DNA of 49,969 nucleotides from an uncultured Collinsella sp. (lineage in GTDB: Bacteria; Actinomycetota; Coriobacteriia; Coriobacteriales; Coriobacteriaceae), in contig CAAETD010000048.1 of the NCBI GenBank assembly GCA_900758885.1, positions 1-49,969 of the forward strand. The letters are read 5' to 3'. Each line of letters begins with the position of its first letter. Within the stretch, counting starts at the first letter, position 1. This document shows, in pieces, positions 49,365 through 49,969 of the stretch. The translations under genes were made by a program, and so were the position numbers. The notes under the pieces are model-generated. The model saw only the letters and a list, made by a program, of their open reading frames with translations, made no database searches and was not told the origin of the DNA.

Positions 49365-49775
49365 ATGATTAAGCCCATCATGAAATCCGAGTTCTTTTTG
49401 CGCCTGCCTTCCGAAGACGCGGGACCCGACGATGCCGTGACCGGGCAGGATCTCCTGGATACACTCCACGAGCATGAGCACGAGTGCGTGGGACTCGCCG
49501 CCAACATGATCGGCGTGCGCAAGCGCATCATCTGCGTAAAGGACGGCAACAGGACACTCCTGATGTACAACCCTCAAATTCTTGAGCAGGTCAACGCCTA
49601 TCAGACGAGCGAAGGATGCCTCTCGCTGATCGGCGAGCGCCCCTGTACCCGCTATCGCCGCATTAAGGTTGAGTATTTGGACGAGAACTTTGTCCACCGC
49701 ATCAAAAACTTCTCGGGCTACACCGCCGAGATCATCCAGCACGAAATCGACCATTGCTGCGGAATCGTAATCTAG
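49365..49775 (+). CDS. def: Peptide deformylase family protein, short form with altered motif 1
   Basis: A 136-residue deformylase, which removes the formyl group from new proteins. Motif 2 EGCLS (C85) and motif 3 HEIDH (126-130) supply the three metal ligands. Motif 1 reads VGLAANMIG (42-50), where the nearly invariant glutamine of G-x-G-L-A-A-x-Q is methionine. That Gln polarises the formyl group, so activity or substrate may differ. The protein is shorter than typical Def (about 150-190), lacking the C-terminal helix after HEIDH. GAGGAGC precedes the ATG. It may be an accessory deformylase beside a standard copy elsewhere. Confidence 0.85.
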   Translation: MIKPIMKSEFFLRLPSEDAGPDDAVTGQDLLDTLHEHEHECVGLAANMIGVRKRIICVKDGNRTLLMYNPQILEQVNAYQTSEGCLSLIGERPCTRYRRIKVEYLDENFVHRIKNFSGYTAEIIQHEIDHCCGIVI

Positions 49776-49787
49776 TTCCGCGAGTCA

Positions 49788-49808
49788 AGGAAAATGATCT
49801 GTTTTCCT
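49788..49808. repeat. Small palindrome after the deformylase gene
   Basis: AGGAAAA / TTTTCCT around TGATCTG, followed by CCGTCCCTAATGGACC. The GTCCC wording resembles that of the other intergenic palindromes in this window. It may serve as a weak terminator. Confidence 0.45.
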
Positions 49809-49969
49809 CCGTCCCTAATGGACCATGGTAACGACGCAGGCTGAGCACACGACAGACACTATGACCCAATCCAGGGGCACGGAAACGACAGGAGCCCCCG
49901 CTCGTGACCGCGGGTCGGGGCTGCGACAATGTTGTTGAAGTGCCAGAGGCGCAGCCGCGCCGCAACGAG
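49809..49969. other. Right-edge spacer with GC-rich hairpin
   Basis: 161 bases to the window end hold no convincing gene. AGCCCC (49893-49898) pairs with GGGGCT (49917-49922) and an inner CGC/GCG stem extends it. The feature may belong to an element cut off by the window edge. Confidence 0.3.

Noticed and set aside
49732..49965. 77-codon leftward frame at the right edge
   Set aside because: It overlaps the deformylase 3' end, has no ribosome-binding site and no protein-like composition.
1..49969. tRNA, rRNA, tmRNA or SRP RNA genes
   Set aside because: No cloverleaf, rRNA core or other conserved RNA sequence was recognised in any spacer.

Overview
The window is a stretch of a GC-rich chromosome, densely packed with genes on both strands. 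The gene mix points to a strictly anaerobic, probably gut-dwelling actinobacterium of the class Coriobacteriia, most likely Collinsella or a close relative. The indicators are a rubredoxin-rubrerythrin fusion, an iron alcohol dehydrogenase with an aldehyde dehydrogenase, an electron-bifurcating type Etf/lactate dehydrogenase cluster, the clostridial-style large PurL, and PdxST with a MocR-type regulator. The genus is an inference from style and gene content; no rRNA or tRNA gene was seen.

Layout. 1-9.2 kb: a cation/proton antiporter (-), purL (+), an EamA permease (+), a membrane diguanylate cyclase (-) and a KdgT-type permease (-). 9.2-15 kb: azlCD (-), an HD-domain hydrolase (+), and the convergent cluster FAD oxidase - etfB - ferredoxin-fused etfA (-). 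15-18.4 kb: five co-directional genes, four of them for exported or membrane proteins, including a miniature protein with a sortase-like tail. 18.5-25 kb: a DUF554 membrane protein and then a three-gene cassette (TerB-domain protein, DUF2791-type ATPase, Lhr-like helicase) that matches the architecture of the Shango phage-defence system. 25-31.6 kb: a spermidine-synthase-like protein, Elp3, an envelope-type operon (HTH regulator, small membrane protein, DUF4097 protein), a Trm9-like methyltransferase and a TrmB-like methyltransferase. 31.6-38 kb: a Ski2-like helicase, a DUF2130 protein, a phosphoesterase, a HIRAN protein with a 59-residue partner, and a tiny holin-like toxin candidate with a likely antisense RNA. 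38-41.6 kb: ALDH and Fe-ADH (-) behind a twin operator, then a rubrerythrin (+). 41.6-46.3 kb: an unknown nuclease-like gene bracketed by two copies of a 123-bp repeat, then pdxR (-) and pdxST (+). 46.3-50 kb: palindrome-rich spacer, an RGG-repeat protein (-), a drug-efflux MFS protein (-) and a peptide deformylase (+).

The most interesting signals are these. (1) The Shango-like cassette. (2) A family of 123-bp elements with inverted ends; two copies provide the last codons (Asn-Leu-Ser-Glu-stop, with Asn just outside the element) of two unrelated proteins and flank a nuclease-like gene. (3) A 27-codon hydrophobic toxin candidate opposed by a near-consensus promoter on the other strand. (4) A single in-frame amber codon that splits what looks like one HTH-membrane protein. 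(5) Elp3 and a Trm9-like methyltransferase about 2 kb apart, which suggests a eukaryote-like wobble-uridine modification route.
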